Part shown: positions 17,686 to 25,903 of the stretch, in pieces | How the letters are laid out: each line of letters begins with the position of its first letter | Numbering within the stretch: position 1 is the stretch's first letter | From: an uncultured Bacteroidaceae bacterium | GTDB taxonomy: Bacteria > Bacteroidota > Bacteroidia > Bacteroidales > Bacteroidaceae | Direction of reading: 5' to 3' | NCBI GenBank assembly: GCA_904502185.1 | Contig: CAJGDX010000009.1 | Coordinates: 1 to 38,189 of the forward strand | DNA: 38,189 nucleotides | Position numbers and translations under genes: made by a program | Notes under the pieces: model-generated | Database searches by the model: none | Told to the model about the DNA's origin: nothing | What the model saw: only the letters and a program-made list of their open reading frames with translations

Positions 17686-19062
17686 TTATTTACATAATAG
17701 TTCGCACACTTTGTTCTGCCAGCGACGCGCAAGGCGCGGGGTCATTGTTCCCTGGTTGAATATCACAAAGGCGATAGTGTGTCCGTTGCGTGCTTCGGCA
17801 TATCCTGCCAGAGTGCAGATGCCGCTCACGGTGCCGGTCTTTGCTCGTATCTTGCGCTCGGCAACCGTTCCTGTCATGCGTCCCTTCAGAGTGCCGGTGC
17901 AGCCCGAGAGCGGAAGCCCTTTCTGTACAAATGTGTATACAGGCTTATTTTCGTATATGCGTTTGAGCATCTGCAACATAATATCAGCAGAGATATATGT
18001 GTAGAGCGACAGGCCCGAACCATCGGCAATCTCGTAGCGCTCGGGCATTTTAAGATTGAAGTCAAGAAAGCCTTTCACAATTTTCACTCCATCCTTGTGG
18101 GCAACAGGTCGATGTCCGTACAAAGCACCCAGATGATATATAAGTGCCTCGGCACAAAGGTTGTTGCTCTCTCTCAGTGCCTCGTCTACAACTGCAGTAA
18201 TGGGACGTCCGTTGTTGTAGAGCAGTGTAAGGCTGTCTTTGGTAGATGAATAGATTATCTCCTTGACCTGCACTCCGCGTGCAGCCATCTTTTCGCGCAT
18301 TACGGTGACGAAAAACTGCTCCGAGCGGAACATATTCATCTTGTCGCTGCCTACTCCGTTGCAGTTGCCTCGCACTCTTATTACGTTTGAATTGTCCAGC
18401 CAGTCGCGCATTATTGTCAGCTTCTTCAGCGAAGCATCGTGACTTACAGCTTCATTTACAACGGAATAATATTCCGATTGCGGCTTGCACTCAATGGTTG
18501 GTGCCTCTCCTTTGTTAGTGGGCTTCACAACAACGTCCACGCAACCGCCATTCAGCATCAATGGCGACAGATAGGGCTGGAACTCCCATGGTGTGTCGTC
18601 CCACGACCATCCGGGTCCCCAGTAGATTGAGTCCATAAAACTGCAATCGACAAACAGGGTGTCTATGGTGGTGCTGTCGCCCACGGTAGCTACCATTGCG
18701 TCAAGGTCGCTCTCCGAAAAAAGAGGGTCCATCGACCCCTGCAGGCACAGATTACGCACAGACTCGGTGCGGCTTTCTCCCAAAATGGTGTTTATCGTGT
18801 AGTTTACACCCAACCGTTCGAGTGCTACTCCTGCTGTCAGCAGTTTCAGTACCGACGCCGGTCGGCACATCTTTTCTGCACGGTGGCTGTACACGAGCCT
18901 GTTGTCGTCAAGGTCGTAGACGGCAACCGAAACATCGCTGTCGTCAAAAAGTTTGTCTGTCAGCAATGAGTCCATTGCCTCGCAGAAGCCCTGCGCCACG
19001 ATGTTGCCACAGACAAAAAAAGTTATAGAAAATATTGTAAAGAATCTTGTAAAAAATCTCAT
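17686..19062 (-). CDS. dacB: D-alanyl-D-alanine carboxypeptidase/endopeptidase (PBP4 type)
   Basis: Periplasmic class C penicillin-binding protein that trims or cleaves peptidoglycan stem-peptide crosslinks. With the start chosen here (MRFFTRFF) it has 458 residues and an N-terminal signal peptide. The three active-site motifs are present: S70-V-L-K73 (PASVLKLLTA), S299-N-N and K408-T-G. The large insertion between the first and second motifs is typical of the DacB/PBP4 group. The open frame begins at 19092, but the predicted -7 element at 19079-19086 would then lie inside the coding region. An intermediate ATG at 19071 would be nearly leaderless, so 19062 is preferred. The next gene, a MurU-like nucleotidyltransferase, starts 10 bp after the stop. 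Confidence 0.9.
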   Translation of the reverse strand: MRFFTRFFTIFSITFFVCGNIVAQGFCEAMDSLLTDKLFDDSDVSVAVYDLDDNRLVYSHRAEKMCRPASVLKLLTAGVALERLGVNYTINTILGESRTESVRNLCLQGSMDPLFSESDLDAMVATVGDSTTIDTLFVDCSFMDSIYWGPGWSWDDTPWEFQPYLSPLMLNGGCVDVVVKPTNKGEAPTIECKPQSEYYSVVNEAVSHDASLKKLTIMRDWLDNSNVIRVRGNCNGVGSDKMNMFRSEQFFVTVMREKMAARGVQVKEIIYSSTKDSLTLLYNNGRPITAVVDEALRESNNLCAEALIYHLGALYGHRPVAHKDGVKIVKGFLDFNLKMPERYEIADGSGLSLYTYISADIMLQMLKRIYENKPVYTFVQKGLPLSGCTGTLKGRMTGTVAERKIRAKTGTVSGICTLAGYAEARNGHTIAFVIFNQGTMTPRLARRWQNKVCELLCK

Positions 19063-19078
19063 TTCCCACATTTTCTTG

Positions 19079-19086
19079 CAAAAATA
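19079..19086 (-). promoter_or_regulatory. Predicted dacB promoter -7 element
   Basis: The minus strand reads TATTTTTG (TAnnTTTG), 16 bp before the ATG at 19062. An inverted repeat with 7-bp arms (CACTTTT/AAAAGTG) lies directly upstream at about 19090-19108. There is no clear -33 element. Confidence 0.5.
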
Positions 19087-19162
19087 GTTCACTTTTAGGG
19101 AAAAAGTGACAATATTTTCTCTTATTTGTCCCTACTTAGCCCCTTTTTCATCTTGAATTTTG

Positions 19163-19170
19163 TACTTTTG
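19163..19170 (+). promoter_or_regulatory. Predicted nadB promoter -7 element
   Basis: TACTTTTG, a match to TAnnTTTG, lies 65 bp before the nadB ATG. No TTTG is found 19 bp upstream. Confidence 0.5.
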
Positions 19171-19235
19171 CAGCGGAAAAGCAACCCCGCCGGTAAACAA
19201 CGACAAGGCTGCAATAAAAAATCATCCGTTGCAAT

Positions 19236-20804
19236 ATGGTTAAGAAATTTGATTTTCTTGTCATCGGCTCAGGAATAGCCGGTATGAGCTTCGCCCTTAA
19301 AGTGGCGCACAAAGGCAGCGTAGCCCTTGTTTGTAAAACTACGCTCGAAGATGCCAATACCTATTTTGCGCAGGGAGGCATAGCATCTGTTACCAATCTT
19401 CTGGTTGACGACTTCGACAAACACATAGAAGACACCATGATAGCCGGCGACCACATAAGTGACCGCACAGCTGTGGAAAAGGTGGTGCGCGAGGCGCCCG
19501 AACAGATAAGACAACTGATAGAGTGGGGTGTTGACTTCGACAAAAACGACAAAGGTGAATTTGACCTGCACCGCGAAGGTGGTCACTCGGAACACCGAAT
19601 ACTGCACCATGCAGACAGCACCGGTGCCGAGATTCAAGAGTCGCTCATCAAGGCTCTGCGCAGCAATCCCAATATAACCATTCTCGAGCATCACTTTGCG
19701 ATAGAGATACTTACGCAGCACCATCTGGGCATAAACGTCACCCGACAGACCCCCGACATCGAGTGCTACGGAGCCTATGTCCTCGACCTCAAGACCAATC
19801 GTGTCGACACCTTCCTCAGCAAGGTGACATTGATGGCTACCGGTGGTTGCGGTGCAGTCTACCAGACAACAACCAACCCCCTTGTTGCCACAGGCGACGG
19901 CATTGCAATGGTCTATCGTGCCAAAGGAACCGTAAAGGATATGGAGTTTGTGCAGTTCCATCCCACTGCGCTCTACAACGTAGGCGACCGCCCATCGTTC
20001 CTCATCACCGAGGCAATGCGCGGATATGGCGCTGTGCTGCGCACAATGGATGGCAAGGAGTTTATGCACAAGTACGATGCACGTCTGTCGCTTGCTCCGC
20101 GCGACATTGTGGCGCGTGCCATCGACAACGAAATGAAAAACCGAGGCGAGGACTTTGTCTATCTTGACGTCACTCACAAAGACCCCGAAGAGACAAAGAA
20201 ACACTTCCCTCACATCTATCGCAAATGTCTCTCTTTGGGAATAGACATTACCAAAGATTACATACCCGTGGCACCTGCCGCCCACTATCTGTGCGGAGGT
20301 ATAAAGGTCGACCTTAATGCTGCGTCAAGCATTCATCGTCTTTATGCGGTGGGCGAATGTTCATGCACAGGCCTGCACGGTGGCAACCGCCTTGCAAGCA
20401 ACTCGCTGATAGAGGCTGTGGTATATGCCGATGCGGCAGCGCGACATACACTTTCTACCATCGACAACTACACCTTCAACGAGGCAATCCCCGAATGGAA
20501 CGACGAAGGAACGAAGATGAACGAAGAACTTGTGCTTATAACACAGAGCCTGCGCGAGGTGGGACAGTTGATGAGTACATATGTGGGCATTGTCCGCACC
20601 GACCTTCGTCTGAAACGTGCCTGGGACCGACTCGACCTTCTCTACGAAGAGACCGAGGAACTCTTCAAACGCAGCGTCATCAGCAAAGAGATATGCGAAC
20701 TGCGCAATGTTATCAACGTAGGCTATCTGATAATGCGTCAGGCAATGGAACGCAAGGATAGCCGCGGACTGCACTATAACCTCGACCACCCCCGAAAAGA
20801 TTAA
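19236..20804 (+). CDS. nadB: L-aspartate oxidase
   Basis: Flavoprotein that oxidises L-aspartate to iminoaspartate, the first step of de novo NAD synthesis. In anaerobes fumarate can serve as electron acceptor. The 522 residues contain the N-terminal FAD-binding GSGIAGMSFA (12-21), the substrate-binding HREGGHSEHRILHHAD region, a GGCGAVYQTTTNP segment, the VQFHPTALY motif, LAPRDIVARAID, and the C-terminal CGGIKVDLNAASS and GLHGGNRLASNSLIEAVV, all typical of the NadB/SdhA family. Length is normal for NadB, and the region after residue 400 is the helical domain. nadA and nadC are not in the window. The next gene starts 40 bp downstream on the same strand. Confidence 0.94.
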   Translation: MVKKFDFLVIGSGIAGMSFALKVAHKGSVALVCKTTLEDANTYFAQGGIASVTNLLVDDFDKHIEDTMIAGDHISDRTAVEKVVREAPEQIRQLIEWGVDFDKNDKGEFDLHREGGHSEHRILHHADSTGAEIQESLIKALRSNPNITILEHHFAIEILTQHHLGINVTRQTPDIECYGAYVLDLKTNRVDTFLSKVTLMATGGCGAVYQTTTNPLVATGDGIAMVYRAKGTVKDMEFVQFHPTALYNVGDRPSFLITEAMRGYGAVLRTMDGKEFMHKYDARLSLAPRDIVARAIDNEMKNRGEDFVYLDVTHKDPEETKKHFPHIYRKCLSLGIDITKDYIPVAPAAHYLCGGIKVDLNAASSIHRLYAVGECSCTGLHGGNRLASNSLIEAVVYADAAARHTLSTIDNYTFNEAIPEWNDEGTKMNEELVLITQSLREVGQLMSTYVGIVRTDLRLKRAWDRLDLLYEETEELFKRSVISKEICELRNVINVGYLIMRQAMERKDSRGLHYNLDHPRKD

Positions 20805-20844
20805 TCTCACACAAACATCATAATATAGGCAACCATATATCATC

Positions 20845-22506
20845 ATGGAATGGTTAAACAGCATATTCTTTGAACATACACCACTTCAGGCCGTAGTAAT
20901 TCTTTCCCTCATAACAGCCATAGGTCTGGGACTGGGCAAATTGCGCTTTTTCGGTATTTCACTGGGAGTTACATTTGTCTTTTTTGCAGGAATCCTCGCC
21001 GGACACTTAGGACTCTCCATTGACCCTAAAATGTTGACATATGCCGAGAGTCTTGGTCTTGTGCTGTTCGTCTACGAACTTGGTCTGCAGGTGGGACCGG
21101 GATTCTTCAGCTCCTTCCGACAAGGAGGTATACAGCTCAATTCACTTGCACTGGGAGTAGTGATGCTGGGTACACTGATGGCTGTTGCAATCAGCTGTAC
21201 GACAGGAATTCCCATGAGCGAAATGGTGGGTATCCTCTGTGGTGCAACAACCAACACTCCTGCACTTGGAGCTGCACAGCAGACCCTTAAAGAGATGGGA
21301 CTCTCGTCCACAGGTGCTGCTCTGAGCTGCGCTGTCACCTATCCGTTGGGTGTTGTGGGTGTTATTCTAGCCATGCTTGCCGTTCGCAAGCTTTTTGTCC
21401 GTCCCTCCGACATAGACAATGGTGAACACGAAGTTTCCAATCAGACATTCATTGCTGCATACGACGTGCAGAATCCGGGAATATTCAATCAAAGCATAAA
21501 GCAGGTAGCCATGCTCACTCACACGAAATTCGTTATTTCGCGTCTGTGGCGTGAAAACAAGGTAAGTATTCCCACATCAGAAATGTTGCTCAAGAAGGAC
21601 GACCGTCTGCTGGTGGTGACAACCGAGAAGGATGCGCCTATGTTGACTGCGCTCTTCGGACAGATGGAGGCAAAGGACTGGAACAAAGAGGATATCGACT
21701 GGAATGCCATCGACAGCAAACTTGTATCGCGTCACATAGTCATCAGCCGTTCCGAACTTAACGGAAAAAGGCTCGGCTCGCTTCGTCTGCGCAACAGCTA
21801 CGGCATAAACATCAGCCGTGTCACTCGCAACGGTGTGCATCTGCTTGCCACTCCCCGATTGATTCTTCAGCTTGGCGACCGTCTGACGGTTGTAGGTGAG
21901 GAGAAGGCCATCGAAAACATTGAAAAACTGCTGGGTAACACATCTAAAACCCTAAGCGAACCCAATCTCGCTGCTATATTCATAGGTATTGTGCTTGGAT
22001 TGATACTCGGTTCCATACCCATTGCCATTCCCGGAATGAGTACTCCCGTGAAACTGGGACTTGCAGGTGGCCCCATCATCGTGGGTATACTTGTAGGCTG
22101 CTTCGGTCCCCGTTTCCATCTGGTGACATACACCACACGCAGCGCCAACCTTATGTTGCGTGGAATAGGACTCTCGCTCTATCTTGCCTGTCTGGGACTT
22201 GATGCAGGTGCCCATTTCTTCGAGACAGTCATGCGTCCCGAGGGTGCATTGTGGATAGCTCTTGGTTTTATAATTACCTTTGTGCCTGTTGTTGTGATGG
22301 CTCTCATAGCCATGCGTGTCACCCGTTTGGATTTTGGCAGCACTTGTGGAATGTTGTGCGGTAGCATGGCCAACCCTATGGCATTGAATTATGCCAACGA
22401 CACACTGCCGGGTGATAATCCTGCTGTCAGCTATGCAACCGTTTATCCGCTTGCAATGTTCTGTCGTGTGATTATCGCGCAGATTATAGTCATGCTGTTT
22501 GTTTAA
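20845..22506 (+). CDS. AspT/YidE/YbjL-family transporter with two RCK_C domains
   Basis: Inner-membrane transporter of the aspartate:alanine exchanger superfamily. The 553 residues form two membrane blocks (about 1-185 and 375-553) joined by two cytoplasmic RCK_C/TrkA-C regulatory domains (about 203-280 and 293-365). Each half has the duplicated family motif: GILCGATTNTPALGAAQ and TCGMLCGSMANPMALNYA. This matches the YidE/YbjL layout. Substrate is unknown for most members; aspartate is possible, and the position 40 bp downstream of aspartate oxidase makes import of aspartate or a related dicarboxylate attractive, but this is inference. The RCK_C domains suggest control by a small ligand. Confidence 0.88.
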   Translation: MEWLNSIFFEHTPLQAVVILSLITAIGLGLGKLRFFGISLGVTFVFFAGILAGHLGLSIDPKMLTYAESLGLVLFVYELGLQVGPGFFSSFRQGGIQLNSLALGVVMLGTLMAVAISCTTGIPMSEMVGILCGATTNTPALGAAQQTLKEMGLSSTGAALSCAVTYPLGVVGVILAMLAVRKLFVRPSDIDNGEHEVSNQTFIAAYDVQNPGIFNQSIKQVAMLTHTKFVISRLWRENKVSIPTSEMLLKKDDRLLVVTTEKDAPMLTALFGQMEAKDWNKEDIDWNAIDSKLVSRHIVISRSELNGKRLGSLRLRNSYGINISRVTRNGVHLLATPRLILQLGDRLTVVGEEKAIENIEKLLGNTSKTLSEPNLAAIFIGIVLGLILGSIPIAIPGMSTPVKLGLAGGPIIVGILVGCFGPRFHLVTYTTRSANLMLRGIGLSLYLACLGLDAGAHFFETVMRPEGALWIALGFIITFVPVVVMALIAMRVTRLDFGSTCGMLCGSMANPMALNYANDTLPGDNPAVSYATVYPLAMFCRVIIAQIIVMLFV

Positions 22507-22826
22507 CATCAGAAATATGTGCTTAATAGTTGCTTGTGGATTTAATAGTTCTTTAATTACCGAAATAACCTATTAAGCATAGTTAACTTAAAAATGACGC
22601 TGTGTCATAATGTGCAAACTGCTACGTTGCTCATCAATTTCGGATTTGGTCATGTACTTCCGTACACTCCCTTCATCCTTAATTTCAGCGCCTTGCATTT
22701 TACACATTCTTACCCAGCTAAAGAGGGTGTGCCGAAGTTTTGCATTTCGACACACCCTCATACTAAAATAAATTCTACCCTCTATCAGCAAAGTTAACAA
22801 GATACCTCTTTTTTCTTTTATATCAG
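22507..22826. other. 320-bp convergent intergenic region with structured elements
   Basis: This separates the transporter and AraC regulator genes. It contains the stem-loop at 22723-22759 (listed separately) and a short perfect hairpin at 22653-22666 (TGTAC arms; the loop reads GGAA on the minus strand, a GNRA tetraloop). A 70-codon minus-strand frame (22588-22800) runs straight through the stem-loop. Its last half has a protein-like mix of charged residues (EIKDEGSVRKYMTKSEIDEQ), but I cannot match it to a family. It may be a remnant of a mobile or repeated element. Confidence 0.4.
22723..22759. terminator. Stem-loop, probable terminator between convergent genes
   Basis: Arms 22723-22736 and 22746-22759 pair with one mismatch (GAGGGTGTGcCGAA against its complement). 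It lies between the converging transporter and AraC genes. There is no strong T-run on either side, so termination is likely but not certain. Confidence 0.5.
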
Positions 22827-23720
22827 TTACAAACTTTTACGAAACTCAGAAGGTGATATGCCGGTGAGGTTTCTGAAAAAGCGTGTAAAGTGGTTGGGGT
22901 AGTTGAATCCCAGCCGCGATGCGATTATGTTAATAGATAATTGCGGGTCGGCAAGCAGCGACTTAGCCTTTTCCATAATCTTGTTGCTGATATACTCCTT
23001 TGCGGTTATTCCAAGTTCATGCTTTACTACATCGCCGAAATAGTTTGCCGACAAATGGAACTGTCCGCTGCACCATGCAACATGTGGCGGCCCGAACCGT
23101 CGGGGCAGTTCGCTCCCATCTGCCAGATAGCTGTCGAGCATGGAATCGAGCTGACGCACAAGTTCCGAAGCACGGACTTTTCTGGTGTCGAACTGGCGGT
23201 CATAGAACCTTCTGCAATAGCTGAGAAGCTGTCCTATTCCCAAACGCAGCATATGTCCTGTAAATTCATCGCCCGGCGCGTGTAATTCTGTCAGAATTGT
23301 GTTGAAACAGTTTGACATTATACGACGTTCGCCTTCATAAAGCTTCAGTGCCTCGAATACCTCATAATCGAAGAAATTGAACATGTAGAAATCCCTTCCC
23401 AGTCCAGTGTTTATTATCAATTCGGGGCGGAATACAAGCATCCATCCTTTTGGACGCACATTGTGGTCAAGCTCCATGCTCATCACATGTCCCGGCTTCA
23501 TTGTGAAAGCCGTTCCTGCCTGATAGCGCATGCATGAATTGCGCAACCTCAATTCACCAAAATCGGCATCCATCAATACCACGCAGTACATACCGAAGTC
23601 TGTTGGCTCGAACAGCGACTCATCAGCGTCCGCAAGATTACAGACACTCACCTGCGGATGGTATGTAGGCTGTCCGAAAAATCTGTTGAACTGCTCTATG
23701 TTCTCTATTTTTCTTATCAT
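22827..23720 (-). CDS. AraC-family transcriptional regulator
   Basis: DNA-binding regulator of 297 residues. The N-terminal half (about 1-190) is a cupin-like ligand-sensing domain. The C-terminal 100 residues are the AraC double helix-turn-helix, ending with LSINIIASRLGFNYPNHFTRFFRNLTGISPSEFRKSL, the family signature. It is transcribed divergently from the tnaA-like gene, and the 210-bp gap between them contains three 14-bp direct repeats that are good candidate binding sites. It therefore probably controls the tnaA-like gene and itself. The ligand is unknown; amino acids or indole-related compounds would be guesses. Confidence 0.9.
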   Translation of the reverse strand: MIRKIENIEQFNRFFGQPTYHPQVSVCNLADADESLFEPTDFGMYCVVLMDADFGELRLRNSCMRYQAGTAFTMKPGHVMSMELDHNVRPKGWMLVFRPELIINTGLGRDFYMFNFFDYEVFEALKLYEGERRIMSNCFNTILTELHAPGDEFTGHMLRLGIGQLLSYCRRFYDRQFDTRKVRASELVRQLDSMLDSYLADGSELPRRFGPPHVAWCSGQFHLSANYFGDVVKHELGITAKEYISNKIMEKAKSLLADPQLSINIIASRLGFNYPNHFTRFFRNLTGISPSEFRKSL

Positions 23721-23740
23721 GTTTGTAGGTAAATGTGGTA

Positions 23741-23748
23741 CAAAGGTA
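23741..23748 (-). promoter_or_regulatory. Predicted promoter -7 element of the AraC regulator
   Basis: TACCTTTG on the minus strand, matching TAnnTTTG, lies about 20 bp before the start codon. The expected -33 position (23768-23771) falls on the first of the three direct repeats, consistent with autoregulation. Confidence 0.55.
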
Positions 23749-23767
23749 ACCTATATTCCCAAAAATA

Positions 23768-23843
23768 AGTAAAAATGGTAGCTAGAATAGGTAGATTTTT
23801 GGCACAAAAGTAAAAATGGTATTTTTATCAGTAAAAATAGTAC
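23768..23843. promoter_or_regulatory. Three direct repeats, candidate AraC-type operator
   Basis: AGTAAAAATGGTAG (23768-23781), AGTAAAAATGGTAT (23809-23822) and AGTAAAAATAGTAC (23830-23843) are 14-bp direct repeats starting 41 and 21 bp apart, close to four and two helical turns, so all face the same side of the DNA. The last one ends 22 bp before the tnaA -7 element and covers the place where a -33 element should be, as for an activator-dependent promoter. That the neighbouring AraC protein binds here is inference. Confidence 0.6.
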
Positions 23844-23865
23844 ACAATCGGGCGGGGATTAATTA

Positions 23866-23873
23866 TACTTTTG
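23866..23873 (+). promoter_or_regulatory. Predicted tnaA promoter -7 element
   Basis: TACTTTTG matches TAnnTTTG, 57 bp before the tnaA ATG. There is no -33 TTTG; that position is occupied by the third direct repeat. Confidence 0.55.
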
Positions 23874-23930
23874 GCTCCCGTCTAAAGACAACAGGTAAAA
23901 TAATAACAAAAATATATAAGGTAAAAGATT

Positions 23931-24419
23931 ATGGCAGTAAAATTTTATCAAGCACAGCATCAGGTGCCACTCGAAATGCACAAGGTGCGCATGGTTCAGA
24001 AACTCTCACTCCTTCCCGTTGAAGAGCGTCTGAAAAGAATTCAGGAGGCGGGTAACAACACATTCCTTCTTCAGAACCGAGATATTTATCTCGACATGCT
24101 CACCGATTCAGGTGTGAATGCCATGAGCGACTTGCAGATGGCTGCATCGATGCGTGCCGACGACTCATACGCCGGTTCCGAAACCTTTACACGTGTAAAG
24201 GATGCAATTAAAGAGGTGTTCGGCACAGAAAATGTTTTGCCCGCACACCAGGGACGTGCTTGCGAGAATATTCTTGCATCGGCATTTGTTAAACCCGGAC
24301 AGGTGGCTATAATGAACTTCCACTTTACCACTACCAAGGCTCACATTACCCGCATAGGCGGTACTATTGAAGAGGTTATTGCCGAGAAGTTCCGTAAGGA
24401 CTTCGGCGACAGCCTTTAA
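23931..24419 (+). pseudogene. tnaA: Internally deleted tryptophanase (N-terminal part)
   Basis: The intact enzyme is a PLP-dependent beta-eliminating lyase that splits tryptophan into indole, pyruvate and ammonia, and is about 460 residues long. Here only 162 residues remain. Residues 1-147 match the tryptophanase N-terminus: the FLLQNRDIYLDMLTDSGVNAMSD region, SYAGSETF, LPAHQGRACENIL and MNFHFTTTKAHI. After GGTIEEVIAEK the protein ends with FRKDFGDSL, which from memory resembles the C-terminal tail of this tryptophanase clade. That would imply an in-frame internal deletion of about 300 codons that removed the PLP-binding lysine and most of the active site. Enzymatic activity is not expected. 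Promoter, start and stop are intact. An assembly collapse or a deliberately short regulatory protein cannot be excluded. Confidence 0.7.
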
Positions 24420-24499
24420 TTCAAATATTAACTTCAAAAAACATTTGAAATCAATAAAACAATATTCATCTAATTATTAACATTTTTTCTTTAGTCAGA

Positions 24500-24531
24500 A
24501 AGAGGCTGCACAGGAAATGGTGCAGCCTCTT
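24500..24531. terminator. Terminator hairpin after tnaA and the antiporter gene
   Basis: The stem pairs AAGAGGCTGCAC (24500-24511) with GTGCAGCCTCTT (24520-24531) around an 8-nt loop. It lies between the converging tnaA remnant and NhaC-type gene; short T-runs follow on the minus strand. Confidence 0.75.
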
Positions 24532-24560
24532 GTCGTATATAAATCATGTAGTTTGGTCTA

Positions 24561-25850
24561 TTATCGTTTGGGGAAACGGAAAAGTATTGCTAAAATCAGC
24601 ATCACTCCTATGCCCATAGGGTAGTAAAGATGCGGAATAATCTCTATCGGGCTTACCGCTGCCAATCCCGAGGCCATCAGCAATTGCGCTCCATAGGGTA
24701 TTATACCCTGCACGAAACACGAGGCAGTGTCCATAATGGATGCAGTCTTGCGTGGCGATATTGAATATTTTTTCGACAGGTCGCGTGCAATCGAGCCCAC
24801 AGTGAGTATGGCAATGGTGTTGTTGGCTGTGCAGAGGTTGGTGAAGGCAGTTAGCAGGGCAACTATTCCCTCTGCTCCACGTTTGGACTTTATTCCTGAT
24901 GTCAGCACTCGAATCAGATAATCAAATCCTCTCGCCTGGCGTATGATGTTCATCACTCCTCCTGCAAGCATTGTCACAAGTATAAGTTCCATCATTGAAC
25001 CCAGTCCGTCGCCCATTGCAGTGAAGATAGTGAGGCTCTCCATCGAACCGCATATCACTCCCATAATATTGGCTGCCAGTATGCCAAGCAATAGCACCAT
25101 CAGCACATTCATGCCCGATATTGCAAGTATAATAACCATCAGATAGGGCAGTGCTTTGTACCACTCGTGTATGTCGTGTGTTGCTGCGTACTCACCGGTG
25201 CTTGTGCCAAAGATGTAAATGCACAGCGTGGCAATGGCAGCAGGTACTACAATCAGAAAGTTAGTCTTGAACTTGTCGCTCATCTTGCAGCCCTGGCTCT
25301 GTGTGGCGGCAATGGTGGTATCCGAAATAAATGAGAGATTGTCGCCGAAGAAGGCGCCGCCCACAACCACAGCTACCAGCCATGCTGTTTCGCATCCAAT
25401 CTGCGGTGCCATCACCGTAACCATTGGCGTAAGTGCTACAATTGTTCCCACCGAGGTGCCTATTGCCATCGAAATAAAACAGGAGGCAATAAATATGCCG
25501 GCAGGCATAAAATTACTCGGTACCACCTTCATTGTCAAAGCAACCGTTGCATCCACCGCTCCCATGGCCTTTGCCGATGCAGCAAAGATTCCGGCAAGGC
25601 AGAAAATCCATATCATATACATAATGTCGGGGTGTGATGCACCTTCGGAAACAACCTTAACCCTGTCGTTGAAACTCTTTCCCTTTAAAAGGAACAGACC
25701 ATATATTGCCGCTGCAAAAAATGAGACAGTGATGGGCACACGATAGAAATCTCCTGCAAAATAGGCTCCTGCCAAATATATTGTCAGCAATACCGCAATG
25801 GGCGATAAAGCCAATAACCCCTTTTTGTTAGATATCATTTTCAAAATCAA
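24561..25850 (-). CDS. NhaC-family Na+/H+ antiporter
   Basis: Polytopic inner-membrane ion exchanger of 429 residues with about 10-12 hydrophobic helices. Family features visible are MAIGTSVGTIVALTPMV, the GGAFFGDNLSFISDTTIAA segment with conserved acidic and polar residues in a helix, and the matching C-terminal half NNTIAILTVGSIARDLS ... RKTASIMDTASCFVQGIIPYGAQ. These fit the Na_H_antiporter (NhaC) family; related members exchange lactate/malate or other organic acids, so the substrate is open. There are two possible starts, 25850 and 25838 (MISNKKG). It converges on tnaA and is separated from the GntR gene by 53 bp on the same strand. Confidence 0.88.
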   Translation of the reverse strand: MILKMISNKKGLLALSPIAVLLTIYLAGAYFAGDFYRVPITVSFFAAAIYGLFLLKGKSFNDRVKVVSEGASHPDIMYMIWIFCLAGIFAASAKAMGAVDATVALTMKVVPSNFMPAGIFIASCFISMAIGTSVGTIVALTPMVTVMAPQIGCETAWLVAVVVGGAFFGDNLSFISDTTIAATQSQGCKMSDKFKTNFLIVVPAAIATLCIYIFGTSTGEYAATHDIHEWYKALPYLMVIILAISGMNVLMVLLLGILAANIMGVICGSMESLTIFTAMGDGLGSMMELILVTMLAGGVMNIIRQARGFDYLIRVLTSGIKSKRGAEGIVALLTAFTNLCTANNTIAILTVGSIARDLSKKYSISPRKTASIMDTASCFVQGIIPYGAQLLMASGLAAVSPIEIIPHLYYPMGIGVMLILAILFRFPKR

Positions 25851-25903
25851 ATATTTTTAAACCTGTTTGTGTTTCTCTTATAAAAGCGTGTTTGGTTATT
25901 GTT

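Noticed and set aside
19168..19214. TTGCAGC/GCTGCAA inverted repeat in the nadB leader as a possible riboswitch
   Set aside because: The left arm overlaps the -7 element and would probably not be transcribed; the rest of the leader shows no known riboswitch pattern.
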